Source: Spinellus fusiger
Taxonomy: Eukaryota > Mucoromycota > Mucoromycetes > Mucorales > Phycomycetaceae
Length of the DNA stretch: 64,000 nucleotides
NCBI GenBank assembly: GCA_025094145.1
Contig: JALLLS010000013.1
Span: forward strand, 519,444-583,443
Direction of reading: 5' to 3'
Shown: positions 44,701 to 55,143 of the stretch, piece by piece
How the letters are laid out: each line of letters starts with the position of its first letter
How positions within the stretch are numbered: position 1 is the stretch's first letter
The notes under the pieces: generated by a model
Told to the model about the DNA's origin: nothing
Seen by the model: the letters and a program-made list of their open reading frames with translations, nothing else
Databases searched by the model: none
Program-made: the position numbers and the translations under genes

Positions 44701-46370
44701 AAAACAAAAACAAAAAATAAACAAGAAGAATAGTGATTCTTACACAGCACCAACAAAGGAACTTGATTTGGTTAGATACATTACACTGGCCATGGAATAG
44801 GCAACCCATGCTACGGTACCCTACTGTTGGACTTGAACAAATGGGAGGGACCCATCTCGTCAAAAGGATGTCAAAAGAATAGAGTATGCCAAGTCAATGA
44901 GATGAGCATGATCTGTTGATAAACATGGCATGAATTTCTTTGTTCTCCTTGTATTTATCATAACCGAGTACCCTTGACAAGGTGTATTTGATGTCAATGG
45001 CACTGGTGCTGTCCATTTCTATTCCACTTATTCCACTTATTTCATCTATCCTAGTGCGTGCATTTAGTCTATCTATTATTATCATGTTGGTAGGAATGCA
45101 TAGACCACAATGAGATATTTCATAAATAATTAAGAATCTAATAGAGTCCACCAGATTTCTATTATCCTAAGAATAGACAGAAATGCCTGTAAATACAACA
45201 CTACTAGTAAAATAACACCAACAATAGAGGGGTTCAAAGAGTAAAGAGTGAACAGAAAAGACTGTTATGTTGGACTGTCCATACCCTCTACTTTATTATT
45301 ATTACAGTGACGGATCACTCAATCTATTAGGCTAGGCACTACATTCTGAGTGCTACATCCTAAGTCTCCATGTCTTGATAGAAACATATGAAAAAGGATC
45401 AACCAAGCCATTGTTGGATCTAGACCTCATCTCATGTTTTCTATTCTCTGTCCTACTTTTATTGTACAAAGATATAACTGCAGTTGGTAAGCAATTCTTA
45501 TATTACTTTTTGCCATTGTATTTCTAATGACTGTTGAATGAAGAATGACAAATATCAACTCGTAAATCTCTATTGCCTTTTTCAAATCCACATGGAGACC
45601 TACTTTTCCCAGCTGAGAAATTCAACACCATACTTCATATCCTATTTTTCTATAGGATGTTGTCATTATTCCATCTATTTTTTTGTCCAAATTTACTCAT
45701 TATTACGGGATAAGTTGCCTGTCATGAACATGGAAATAGACATGAAAAACAGTCAACTGTATTTTAAACTGACTGCTCTACCTTGTTGATATCATGATAA
45801 CGCAATAAAATTATCTCTTTTTTAGTATTATTTTTCCCTTTATTTTTCATTGATTGACACAAAGAGAAAATTACTTTTTTATATTTATAAAATAAATGAA
45901 CACCAAAATAATTGAACAGGAAATCACACAAAGGCCCATTCACTCATCTATTCTGACTTGCAGCTGCCTTGGTGCGACAAGCCAAGGGGTCTTACTAAGA
46001 AGAAATTAAGATTCCATAGTCCAGTCTACCCTGAATTCTATCTAGATAGCCTGATACTCTTAATTCGTAGATCTTTGTCTTGGTAGTATTTCAAGCAGAT
46101 CAAGTTCTATCGCATGGTCTATCCTAAATAATAATAAAGGAGATCCCCAAGACAGGAAGAAAAAAGAAAAAAGAAAGAAAGAAAAAAAAAGAAAGAAGAA
46201 ACAGCCTTGACTCATTGCTTATCCTTTTTATTCCTCTGCCTCAATGGGTGTCCAATGGGTGTAAAGTGAGAGTGCATTAGGATGTAGCCACTTTGGTTGT
46301 GTTTTGCTGTGTGTTGAATTACTTTTTACCTTTTCACTATTCTTTATTTACTTAATTATTTTCTGTCGTT
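41746..46370. other. Long gene-poor region
   Basis: About 4.6 kb with no exon chain or domain that I can support. Short open frames (for example around 43483-43689, 44158-44439 and 44654-44863) are hydrophobic translations of AT-rich or CT-rich DNA without homology. Local repeats include TTAAAGAACATTACA units near 42510 and TCTATTCTG units near 44193-44230. I could not identify CACACCC-type ends here. Confidence 0.4.
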
Positions 46371-46581
46371 TCATCCCGCGCAAGGACCCGCGGCAAGTCA
46401 ACTTCTTGGACGTCTCAAGACATTTTCACCCGTCGTCTAGATTCCTATGGACTCCGTCGGGTGGTGATAGACCCAACCCAAGTGTCTCAAGTGAACAAAG
46501 TTCCTCCAATGAGATGTTTCCTTGTTGTTCTTTACACTTTTCCTCCCATGTTCCAGTGGGCATGGAATCATAGCCATCTCG
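46371..46581. other. GC-richer island of unknown nature
   Basis: About 200 bp (CGCGCAAGGACCCGCGGCAA at its left edge) clearly richer in GC than the flanking AT sequence and open in two plus-strand frames. No domain is recognisable in either frame, and no splice partner was found. It could be a small gene exon, a gene relic or a regulatory island. Confidence 0.3.
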
Positions 46582-46917
46582 AGTGACTTTTTATTGACTT
46601 GTAGCCACTTGCATTAGCCTTCTTTTTTATTTTTTATTTTTTTATTTTAAAAATACTTTTACTTTGTAACAGTGGCTACCTGAGGATGCATTGACTGTAT
46701 TTACCCCAGCATTCTCTGGGCCATCTTCTAGGCCAGTCTCCCTCCCCGCCTACCCTTGCCTACCCTTTCACTTGGACTGCAGGTGCCTGTGGATGGCTGT
46801 CTATCATTAGAACACAAGAGGACTAGGATCCTCTTCCACAGCACAAGGCCATGCATTGCCACGGGTGCACTCCCATTCGACAGACAATGGTGGTGCTGTG
46901 GTGTTGTATAGGCATCG

Positions 46918-46953
46918 ACAGCTATCGACAGCTATCGACAGCTATCGACAAGG
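46918..46953. repeat. Tandem ATCGACAGCT repeat
   Basis: About three and a half copies of a 10-bp unit (GACAGCTATC), followed by a purine-rich GGAGGA tract to about 47040. A plus-strand Arg/Glu/Gly frame over it is a composition artefact. Confidence 0.8.
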
Positions 46954-47110
46954 GGAGAAGGAGGGGGAGAGGAGTTGGTGAAGGAGGGCGGAGGACGGAG
47001 GGTGAGGAGGAGGAGGGAAGTGGACGGAGGAGGAGGAGGGCGAGACCCGATGAGTTTCATTTTATGTGCCCGACTTCGAAAGGGACCTTGCGTGGGTGCT
47101 TGACCATGTC

Positions 47111-47118
47111 TATAAATA
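47111..47118 (+). promoter_or_regulatory. Likely TATA box (TATAAATA)
   Basis: A consensus TATAAATA lies 167 bp upstream of the ATG of the next gene, and a CT-rich stretch (47160-47215) typical of fungal transcription-start regions follows it. Assignment is by position and consensus only. Confidence 0.5.
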
Positions 47119-47277
47119 CTGATCCATTTCCACCCACCTTTCTCTTCTTCATTTTATTGCCGCTGTTCTCTCTTCTCTTCTCTCTCTCTTCTCTCTCTCT
47201 TTTCTCTCTTTAAGGTGCTACTTTTGCATTCTTCATTCTTCATTCTTTTGCATTCTTTTCTTTCTCTTATTGATACA

Positions 47278-47760
47278 ATGTCACTGTGGACACGCGTTGT
47301 ACATGCCCTGGATGGCCCCGAGCCACGTCGACCTTTGCGCCCCACACAATCACTCTCGGGCAGACCCCCCACCACCCCTCATCCTCCCAAACGCACTCAC
47401 TCTGAACCCCACCGACGACGCTATCCACACAGCCACCATGCATATAAAACATCCCACCCTGTTCCCGCAGTAGCAGCAGCAACCATCCCAGCCTCCACAG
47501 CACCCTTCTCCTCCTCCTCAACAACAACAACATCAGCAGCAGTACCAGTGCCTGCCCTTGAGCCTACACCTGTACCTTCAAAAAGAAAACTGACACATGC
47601 ATTCAATGCACTGCACAATATGCTAAGACCAAAAAAGACATGGCACCATTCTACATGGACAGATGAAATACCGCTGGCGGCTACTTCCAATCGATCTGTT
47701 GAACGGATAAGTGAGAATTGGTGGGACAGCACACCTGCTCTTCAATGTGTGACTGCATAG
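47278..47760 (+). CDS. Unrecognised single-exon Pro/Ser/Thr-rich protein with WWDS motif
   Basis: 160 residues from ATG 47278, behind a TATA box and CT-rich leader. The N-terminus MSLWTRVVHALDGPEPRRP is followed by a disordered Pro/His/Ser/Thr/Ala-rich middle, then a more ordered C-terminal part: KLTHAFNALHNMLRPKKTW, HHSTWTDEIP and RISENWWDSTPALQCVT. GC content and codon use are higher than the flanks, supporting coding. No known family. A WWDS motif in a comparable position occurs in the minus-strand gene at 51246, 4 kb away. Confidence 0.6.
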   Translation: MSLWTRVVHALDGPEPRRPLRPTQSLSGRPPTTPHPPKRTHSEPHRRRYPHSHHAYKTSHPVPAVAAATIPASTAPFSSSSTTTTSAAVPVPALEPTPVPSKRKLTHAFNALHNMLRPKKTWHHSTWTDEIPLAATSNRSVERISENWWDSTPALQCVTA

Positions 47761-47935
47761 TGTAAATAATGTCAAACCTAATCCCACGTGGAATGCATCG
47801 TTCTATTTTATTGTCTTTCTCTTTTTGCTATTTTTATTCTTTCTCTTTTGTTTTATTTGTTGTCCATTGATTGGCTGAAAAATAAATATAATCTCTATCG
47901 TATCCGCACCATGAGGGGGAGGAGGAAGGGCTTGT

Positions 47936-47995
47936 TCATTTGGATTGGATTGGATTGGATTGGGTTGAATTGGATTGGGTTGGTTGAATGGATTG
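47936..47995. repeat. ATTGG pentamer repeat
   Basis: About ten tandem TGGAT/TGGGT units between the convergent 3' ends of the 47278 gene and the magnesium transporter gene. Non-coding low complexity. Confidence 0.85.
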
Positions 47996-48095
47996 GAGAA
48001 CTGTCATTTCTACACAAGTAAAAACTCCATGACAACAGTTCCCATAGAAACTTGGATATACATCTACACACTCGTCTGGTAGTCTAGGAAACGGA

Positions 48096-49423
48096 TTAAG
48101 AAGAAGGAAGCAGGCGTGTTTCTTCCTCAGGATCTCCCTTCCATGCTCGGTGGACTCGGTGGGGTTTGCTGATGGATTGGCCCATGGATTGCCATGAAAT
48201 AGCCACAACGCCACAGATCAATATGACAATGCCTACCAGAACAGCCACTACCTGCCACCAGAACAGACGATCCCATTGATTGTAGTAAACAAGCGAATTG
48301 AATAGACAAGACACATTAAATGCACAGAAATTAAGGGGCACAAGAATGATAGTGTCACACAACTGAACTCCCTTGTTGAGATAATACAGCTAAATAAAAG
48401 AGAAAAAGACCCGTGTGTGTCAATGCAAACAAGCAAACTGTTTTTGGTTTTTGTTTTTTACCTGTACAATAGCTGTAAACACCAATACAAGTACAATTAG
48501 CCATGTCATTGGATAGATGAACTGATTGTCACCATAGAAGACACTGAGGATGAGTAACTCCATCCCACTCTTGGCAAACAACATGGCCTGACTGCTGATA
48601 TTGGCACCAAACACACCAAAACTATACAATAAAGAGAGAGAGAGAGAGATGAATACACTTGTTTTCTCTTCATTAATCTGCAGCAGCAGCATCACCCCTC
48701 CTCCTCTCGAGAAAAAGTCACTCTATGGAGGGGAATCCTAGGGATAAGATTTACCTGATTCCCAGCATCAGTGTCAGATCAGGATGGCTGAGAAGACGTC
48801 CTCGCCACTGATGATGAAGACCGTATTCAAGCAGATGTGTGCCCACCAGTCCAAGACATGTCACAGCTTCCACCACAGCAAAGTAGATAATAAAGGCAGG
48901 TCGTTTGTAGAGGGCCAGTAGGTCCTGGAGAGTATGGCTGGGTTCAGGCACAACACCAAACCCAGCCACAAGCATTGCACCCAGGACAATGAAGGCTGTA
49001 CCTGTTCACCCACCCAATGTAGAGTTTTATTATTATGAATGCTACTATTTCATTCATTTGGTGTTCTGCTATGCAATAAGAAGAAAGAAGAAAGAAGAAA
49101 GAGAGAGAAAGGCTACCTTGTACTGTGCGTGGACTGAAGGGTTCTCCCAACACCCACCGAGCAAACAGGGCATTGAACACTAGTCCCATGGCACCTACAG
49201 GAGCAAGGATCACAAGAGGAAGATAGCCAATAGAACACGTTGATCCAACAATATTACTGATAGTGTAGACTAGGAAGCCAGTGACCCACAGTGGCTGTTT
49301 GTACATGGGAAGAGACGCTGATTGAGCAAGATGAGAGCGCCTCTGCAGTGAAATCCCCAGGGCTTGGGTCATGCTGGCTACAATGGCCAACGTGAGGGGA
49401 CCCCACACATTAGAGGGTAACAT
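48096..49423 (-). CDS. NIPA-type (DUF803) magnesium transporter
   Basis: Four minus-strand exons encode a polytopic protein of about 340 residues. NIPA signatures: a first helix with LTLAIVASMTQALGISLQRR, YTISNIVGSTCSIGYLPLVI, LAPVGAMGLVFNALFARWVL then GEPFSPRTV, GTAFIVLGAMLVAGFG, FGVFGANISSQAMLFAKSG and a last block with VVAVLVGIVILICGVVAISW. About eight to nine helices are visible, resembling the EamA/DMT fold. Family members carry Mg2+ or other divalent cations across plasma or endosomal membranes; the substrate here is inferred. An upstream in-frame ATG (49507) would add 28 Pro/Thr-rich residues; 49423 sits immediately before the first helix. Confidence 0.87.
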
Positions 49424-49504
49424 GGTGGAAAGTGGAGTGTAGGTGACTGTGGGTGTGGGTGACTGTACAGGTAGGTGACGCTGTGGGTGAGTGGAGAAAC
49501 AGGT

Positions 49505-49595
49505 CAATTCTACAGGCGTATTCTACAGGTGTATTCTACAGGCCAAATCTACAGGTGTATTCTACAGGCCAAATCTACAGGTGTATTCTACAGGC
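49505..49595. repeat. TCTACAGG tandem repeat at the 5' side of the transporter gene
   Basis: About six alternating units of TCTACAGGTGTAT and TCTACAGGCCAAA. The unit length (about 13 bp, no spacers) rules out a CRISPR array. It is a minisatellite lying in the promoter or leader of the transporter. Confidence 0.85.
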
Positions 49596-49898
49596 TTTGG
49601 TTTGGGCTTGGGTGGAAAATAGAGAAAGAAAGAGAGAGAGAGGACCCTTTTTATTTATTTATAGAATTCCTTAATACACTCATTCATACACCAGCCAATT
49701 CATCCAGTAGTGAAGAAAGGAAAATATTAATTGCCTTTTTAAGACAAACCATCTCTATCTTTCCCCCTCCTCCAATGGCAGTGACCCTACCACTTCCCTC
49801 CTCCAATGTACCTTTGTTGGTCTGATCATTGGAGTAGATTATTTTCCCCTTTTGCCCTGAAGTTCCTTTCTTTTTTGCATGAGTGAAGGGTATAAGTG

Positions 49899-50096
49899 CA
49901 ATGACAATTACAATTACAATTACAATTACAGTTACAATTATTGTTACTGATATTGTTACTGATATTGTTACTGATATTGTTACTGATATTGTTACTGATA
50001 TTGTTACTGATATTGTTACTGATATTGTTACTATTCCTATTATTATTATTATTATTAGACTAATTCACTATCACAATCACAATCACAATCACAATT
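49899..50096. repeat. Compound minisatellite (CAATTA, GTTACTGATATT, CAATCA)
   Basis: Three successive tandem arrays: hexamers CAATTA (49905-49935), about eight 12-bp units GTTACTGATATT (49940-50030), and CAATCA hexamers (50070-50095). Non-coding. Confidence 0.9.
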
Positions 50097-50270
50097 AAAC
50101 ATTCATAAAGGTGGGGTGAAATGGTAGTCTACTCATAAAAGTAGAACTACAGAAGAAAAAAGACTTCTTTTGTCATATCAGTGCATGTCCATTTATTAGA
50201 GGATATCCTTCACTGCTCTATCTCCTCCTCTTTCTCCTCATTCTCCTCATTCTCCTCTTCCCTCCTTCCT

Positions 50271-51185
50271 TCACAATTCCACCTGTAGCCTCGACCGCCT
50301 TGCATTGTTGCGTACAAAACTATCCTTACGTCTTGGCAAAAACCCTCGTGGCTTCAAGGGACTCAATAATTTACGTGCACGCATCATATTCAGTTCAGCA
50401 GAAATCATTCTCAAGTGGTCTGGATTGGATCGGGTGTCGCGTGTATACGTATTGGTGTCTGGATTGAACCGTGGCTGGGTGGTGGCTTCTGACCGGCGGC
50501 GGTGAGAGGACGGACGGCGTGGTGGCAATGGCATGGGCATCCACTGCTTCTCTTTGGTTGAAAGAACAAGAGAGCGGCGTAGATGGCGGATGGTGTCCTT
50601 CCAGCGTATTTTGCTGTGGTCAGAGGGGAGGGGTGGGGAGGAGGACAAAACAGACGATGCTGTGGTGGAGGTGGAGGGCAAAAGAGCCTTGGAGAAGGAG
50701 GAGATGGAGTGTCTTCGTACGAGTTCCTTGATGACCTTGTCTTCTTCTCCGTCACTCTTCCACCCGGAGGCTGTTCTTTTTCGGTGTTTGCGCTGGGCTG
50801 CTTTCAGGACTCGAAGGTTGACACGGACGCCCTTGACACTGAGAGAGGTGCTTTCGTCGACTTGCACTACTTCCAGGACGGCAGGGTCACTAAGAGAGGG
50901 AGGTGGCATATGGAGAGGAAGGACTTGAGTAAAAAAATCCGCAGACAGAAAGTTGCGAAATGGCGAGTTGCTCACCAATTCCTCCTCATCCGGCAGACTC
51001 TCTTTGCTGTCCACAACTATCCAGTCTTCTACATGGGACATGCGTCTCATCACTTTGGGCTCTTCATTAGCGACACGGGTTTTTTTCTTTCTTCGTTTCT
51101 TGATGAGGGGGGGTATTGCTCCATAGGGCTTTGGCAGTTCAGCAGCCAATTGTTTGATGATCTCCTTATACGATGCGTCAGACAT
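50271..51185 (-). CDS. Unrecognised basic, Ser/Arg-rich protein
   Basis: A single long open frame of about 304 residues. I prefer the ATG at 51185 (MSDASYKEIIKQLAAELPKP) to 51215, which adds only a Leu run. Features: a basic KKRRKKKTRV stretch, an acidic patch around VDSKESLPDEEELV, VKGVRVNLRVLKAAQRKHRK, a Ser/Thr-rich disordered middle and the C-terminal LNMMRARKLLSPLKPRGFLP then RRKDSFVRNNARRS. The GC content is well above the neighbouring spacers and no intron is needed, arguing for a real gene. No domain was recognised. Basic clusters suggest a nuclear protein, which is speculation. Confidence 0.6.
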   Translation of the reverse strand: MSDASYKEIIKQLAAELPKPYGAIPPLIKKRRKKKTRVANEEPKVMRRMSHVEDWIVVDSKESLPDEEELVSNSPFRNFLSADFFTQVLPLHMPPPSLSDPAVLEVVQVDESTSLSVKGVRVNLRVLKAAQRKHRKRTASGWKSDGEEDKVIKELVRRHSISSFSKALLPSTSTTASSVLSSSPPLPSDHSKIRWKDTIRHLRRSLVLSTKEKQWMPMPLPPRRPSSHRRRSEATTQPRFNPDTNTYTRDTRSNPDHLRMISAELNMMRARKLLSPLKPRGFLPRRKDSFVRNNARRSRLQVEL

Positions 51186-51245
51186 TACAGCAAGAAGAAG
51201 AAGGAAAAAGAGCACAAAATTGTATGTATTTTTATTTCCTTTGCG

Positions 51246-51788
51246 TCACTGCTGCTGCTGCCATGCACGATGACTGGTCTTGGTGGGATGAGAAGAGAAG
51301 GGAGAAGAGTGTATTTTTGACTCATCTATAAAATATAGGAAGCAGCTGTTGGCTCGTCCTAGGCCAAGAGAATCCCACCAATAAGCGCTGTTTCTGGTGA
51401 CGGTGTTGGTGGGTGTTGGGGAAGGACAGTGGCTGTGTGGGTTTTTTGTGTGGGTTTTTTGTGTGGGTTTTTTGTGTGGGTGATTGGGTGGATTTTGTGT
51501 GGGTGGGTGAATGAGACGCCTAAGAATAGAGATGGACTGTTTTAAAAAAGAAAAAGAAAGACAGAGAGAGAATACTAAAGAAAAGAGGAAGAAAAAGGAG
51601 GTGCAAGAAAGGGGAAAGGGAGAAGGAGGGGGGTTAGGATAGAAACCCTTGATTCCGTATCCACTTTGGTCTACTCTGCTCCATAGATGGTCATCTAATT
51701 TCCTTTTATAGTATTCCTTCTCTTCACCTCCTCCCAATGCAACAGGAGATACGGATGGATTCCACTCAGAGAAGTGTGACGTTGACAT
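51246..51788 (-). CDS. Unrecognised small protein with WWDS motif
   Basis: Open for 180 codons on the minus strand from ATG 51788. The N-terminal third (MSTSHFSEWNPSVSPVALGG, then KRKLDDHLWSRVDQ) and the C-terminal third (TRNSAYWWDSLGLGRANS, then FIDESKIHSSPFSSHPTK) look protein-like. The middle is Phe/Leu-rich and then Thr/His/Pro/Lys-rich, from CT-rich DNA and a TGTGTGGGTTTTT repeat (51436-51482). It could be an intron or a low-complexity linker. The WWDS element echoes that of the 47278 gene. Function unknown. Confidence 0.45.
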   Translation of the reverse strand: MSTSHFSEWNPSVSPVALGGGEEKEYYKRKLDDHLWSRVDQSGYGIKGFYPNPPPSPFPLSCTSFFFLFSLVFSLCLSFSFLKQSISILRRLIHPPTQNPPNHPHKKPTQKTHTKNPHSHCPSPTPTNTVTRNSAYWWDSLGLGRANSCFLYFIDESKIHSSPFSSHPTKTSHRAWQQQQ

Positions 51789-51821
51789 GGCCTTGGGATA
51801 TTTATTCTGCCTATCTTTTAT

Positions 51822-51903
51822 ATTAATATATATTTATATTAATATATATTTATATATTTATATATTTATATATTTATATATTTATATATTTATATATTTA
51901 TAG
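51822..51903. repeat. TATATTTA AT-rich tandem repeat
   Basis: Nearly uninterrupted TATATTTA/TATTAATATA units. It could act as a poly(dA:dT)-like upstream element of the minus-strand gene starting at 51788, but only its composition is visible. Confidence 0.85.
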
Positions 51904-52897
51904 GAACAGTGTTATTATGAATCATAATACATCCTATTCATAATAACAAATAGAACAGATCCATGGACAGTTCATGCTGACATAAAGTCCGATCTGTGGC
52001 TAAGAGGAGGGATCCTCACTCTCCTATTCTTTTTCTTCTTTTACAATTGAATGGCCAGGGCTCTTGTCATTCATTTTAGGTGTTATCTAAAGTGGTCTTT
52101 TATCTACATGTACCCACTTATCATAGAAATCCTTTGCTGCAACCTGTCATGTAGTGTATTTATACTAGGACCACAGCTCCATCTGTCCTACATGCCAGTG
52201 AGAAGACTGTGAAGAGAATTTATAGCATGGTCCTAGTCTGTTAGGTCTGCTATTGATGGATCCATGCATTGCTATATCTATCTATCTATCTATCTATCTA
52301 TGTGTGTGTATAAAAGACACTCCACATCATAATCAAAGAAGACTTGCTGTAGTAATTCTATAGTCTCTCTTCTGATCCATGACAAGAAACACTTTTTCTT
52401 TCTTTCTCTTGTAACAGTGTCCGCTTCTTTTTGTGGGGTGTGTGGCAGTCACTCGTAGGCCCCATGACAAGGCCTGTCCCGACACTGCCTGTTCAATGGC
52501 TTGTGCTATAGAAACACATAAACACATCTACTCACTGTAGAATTCCAAGGATACATCTGCCATAGAAGAACAGGCCTAGAAGAACAGGCAGTGACTCCCA
52601 GGTCTGTTCTGTGACTTTAAATAAAAAGGTGGATAGAAACAGTCCTATACCTGACTATTGAGGAATAAGAAATAGCCCTACGAGTTGCTATGACACTACA
52701 AAGGAAATCCCACGCCTCGTATACATGTTACACGTACACCAGAAGGGTAACACCACGCCACACACCTAGTCACGTATCACTATGGAGATGGGGAGGGAAG
52801 AATGAACACTTCTGTTATTGAATTCTTCTTTCCCCATTCTTTCTTTTCATCTTTTTTTTTATTTTTATATAAAAAATAAATAAAAACAATAAAAACA
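51904..52897. other. Intergenic region upstream of fumarase
   Basis: No gene seen. There is a (CTAT)n microsatellite at 52275-52302. The final 60 bp before the fumarase ATG are T-rich then A-rich (TTTTATATAAAAAATAAATA), a plausible core promoter and leader. Confidence 0.45.
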
Positions 52898-54758
52898 ATG
52901 ACAGACACATTTCGTATTGAAAAGGACACTTTTGGAGAGATTCAAGTACCAAAAAATGTCTATTGGGGTGCTCAAACACAAAGGTAGACAACATTACAAA
53001 TAGAATAGAGGGTTAAACACGTCCAAAAAAAAAAAGATCCTTGCAGAACTTTGATATTGGAGGAGAGTCAGAACGTATGCCACCTGCGCTTCTCAAGGGA
53101 ATGGCACTGTTGAAAAAGGCAGCTGCCAAAATCAACCTTGAGTATGGTTTGGATGCTACAGTTGGAGAAGCCATTCTACAGGCTGCGGATGAAGTGAGTG
53201 TTCTCTACAGGGCAACAGAGAGTAGAGAGAGTAATCCTCTTGTCAGGTCATTCAGGGCCAACATGATCGTCATTTCCCATTGGTGGTATGGCAGACAGGA
53301 TCAGGAACACAGACACAGTAAGTGAATAAAGAAGAAGAGATATATAGGCTTATTCTTCTAGTATGAACATGAATGAGGTAATGCCCACAGATGAATGAGA
53401 CAAAGAAGAGAAAGTTCAAAGGTGTGTTGGTCTTGTGTCTAGGTTCTCTCCAACCGTGCCATTGAATTGTTGGGAGGTAAACTAGGCAGCAAAACACCGG
53501 TGCATCCCAATGATCACGTCAACATGAGTCAGTCCTCCAATGACACGTAAGTCAGACCACCAGAGTCTTCTTCTTTTATGACTATGATCCCTGCTATTAG
53601 AAGGAGACTCAACAAGTGAGTCCTATAGTTTCCCCACAGCCATGCACATTGCTGCTGTGTTACAAATCTATGAACGTCTTTTGCCTGCAATAACTACCCT
53701 GAGAGATGCCCTTTATGCCAAAGAGAAAGAGTTCAGCTCCATCATTAAAATTGGACGCACTCATTTACAAGATGCCACTCCATTGACATTGGGACAGGAG
53801 TTCAGTGGTTATGTCCAACAACTCACCTTTGGCATTGAGCGTATCAAGGGCACTCTGCCCCGTCTCTCGCGTCTTGCTCAAGGAGGCACTGCAGTAGGGA
53901 CTGGATTGAATGCGCGTCCTGGATTTGATGTTAAGGTGGCAGAGACTGTGTCTGAATTGACAGGGTATCCCTTTGAGACTGCTTCTAACAAGGTAAATAG
54001 AGAAAAGAAGGGTGTCCTGGTAATATCTATCTATTGACACGAGGGTTCTGGCTTTGGTGTTGGATAGTTTGAGGCACTGGCTTGCAATGATGCCATTGTA
54101 GAAGCCCATGGTGCATTGAACACTGTGGCTGTGTCTCTGATGAAGATTGCCAATGACATCCGCTTCCTTGGCTCAGGTCCTCGTTGTGGATTGGGAGAGC
54201 TGTCTCTGCCTGAGAACGAGCCTGGATCTTCTATTATGCCTGGTAAGGTTAACCCCACTCAGTGTGAGGCCATGACCATGGTATGCGCCCAAGTTATGGG
54301 CAACAATACTACTGTGTCTATTGCTGGATCCAATGGTCACTTTGAGGTATTCTTAGTTCTATTCTAGTATGCTCTGTCTATTTTAGCAGAAGGATATTCA
54401 TGCTCTGTTTGTGTTTGTGTATGTGTGTGCACTCTAGTTGAATGTCTTTAAGCCTGTGTTGATCAAGAACCTCCTCCAGTCCATTCGCCTGCTGAGTGAC
54501 GCCTCTGTCTCCTTCACCAAGAACTGTGTGGTGGGCATCCAAGCCAATGAAAAGAAGATCAACAGCATCATGAACGAGTCCCTGATGTTGGTGACTGCTC
54601 TCAATCCCTACATTGGTTATGACAATGCTGCCAAATGTGCCAAAAAGGCCCACAAGGAAGGCACTACTTTATTAGCAGCTGCTCTTTCTCTTGATCTATT
54701 GACTGAGGAGCAGTTCAAGGCATGGGTGCGTCCTGAAGAAATGTTATCTCCTCAGTAG
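52898..54758 (+). CDS. FUM1: Fumarate hydratase, class II
   Basis: Multi-exon gene encoding about 460 residues. The start [20 protein letters not shown] is followed by [18 protein letters not shown], then [15 protein letters not shown] joined through a 16-nt microexon (53362-53377) to [53 protein letters not shown] and the signature [13 protein letters not shown] complete the active site of the fumarase/aspartase superfamily. It interconverts fumarate and L-malate. There is no presequence ahead of the catalytic domain, so this product looks cytosolic unless an upstream exon adds a mitochondrial signal. The codon spanning the intron makes TQTH where many fumarases have TQ(S/T)N. Confidence 0.95.
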
Positions 54759-55143
54759 AGGTTCTAGTGACAAGGCATATTTTATTTGTTTGCTTGATAA
54801 ATCCTTCTATTTCATCTGCAACTACATCTATCCATAAGTCTTTATCTACCCTTCAAAAAGAAGAAAGAGGAAAGAAGAGACAAGTACACTCTATGGACAC
54901 ACCAAGAAGATGAGTAGACTGTCAGCCAATGCTAATAGATCAAAAGAGAAGAAGAAAAGAAGAAGAGATATATAAAAAAAAATTAAAAAAAAAAGAAAAA
55001 GAAAAAGACTAGGAAAATGAGTGGGGTTCACACGTCACAGATGGGGTAATCCTTTTTAACCCGCCCGTGGTTCGAAATTCAAGTGAAGGCTTAAAGAGTC
55101 TCCCTTTTCTGAAGATTGCCTAGTCATTTCTTTCTACCTGGCA

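Noticed and set aside
46371..46581. Hexosaminidase-like fragment (VNFLDVSRHFHPS)
   Set aside because: Superficial resemblance to a D(T/V)SRHF motif only; no neighbouring catalytic motifs were found on either side.
46851..47213. 120-codon plus-strand ORF rich in Gly/Arg/Glu
   Set aside because: Built on a GGAGGA purine tract and CT-rich promoter DNA of the next gene; includes the TATA box region.
49505..50096. CRISPR-like repeated units
   Set aside because: Direct tandem minisatellites of 6-13 bp with no spacers, in a eukaryotic genome.
50583..51320. 245-codon plus-strand ORF
   Set aside because: Antisense shadow of the basic Ser/Arg-rich minus-strand gene; the minus-strand frame is longer and has a better composition.
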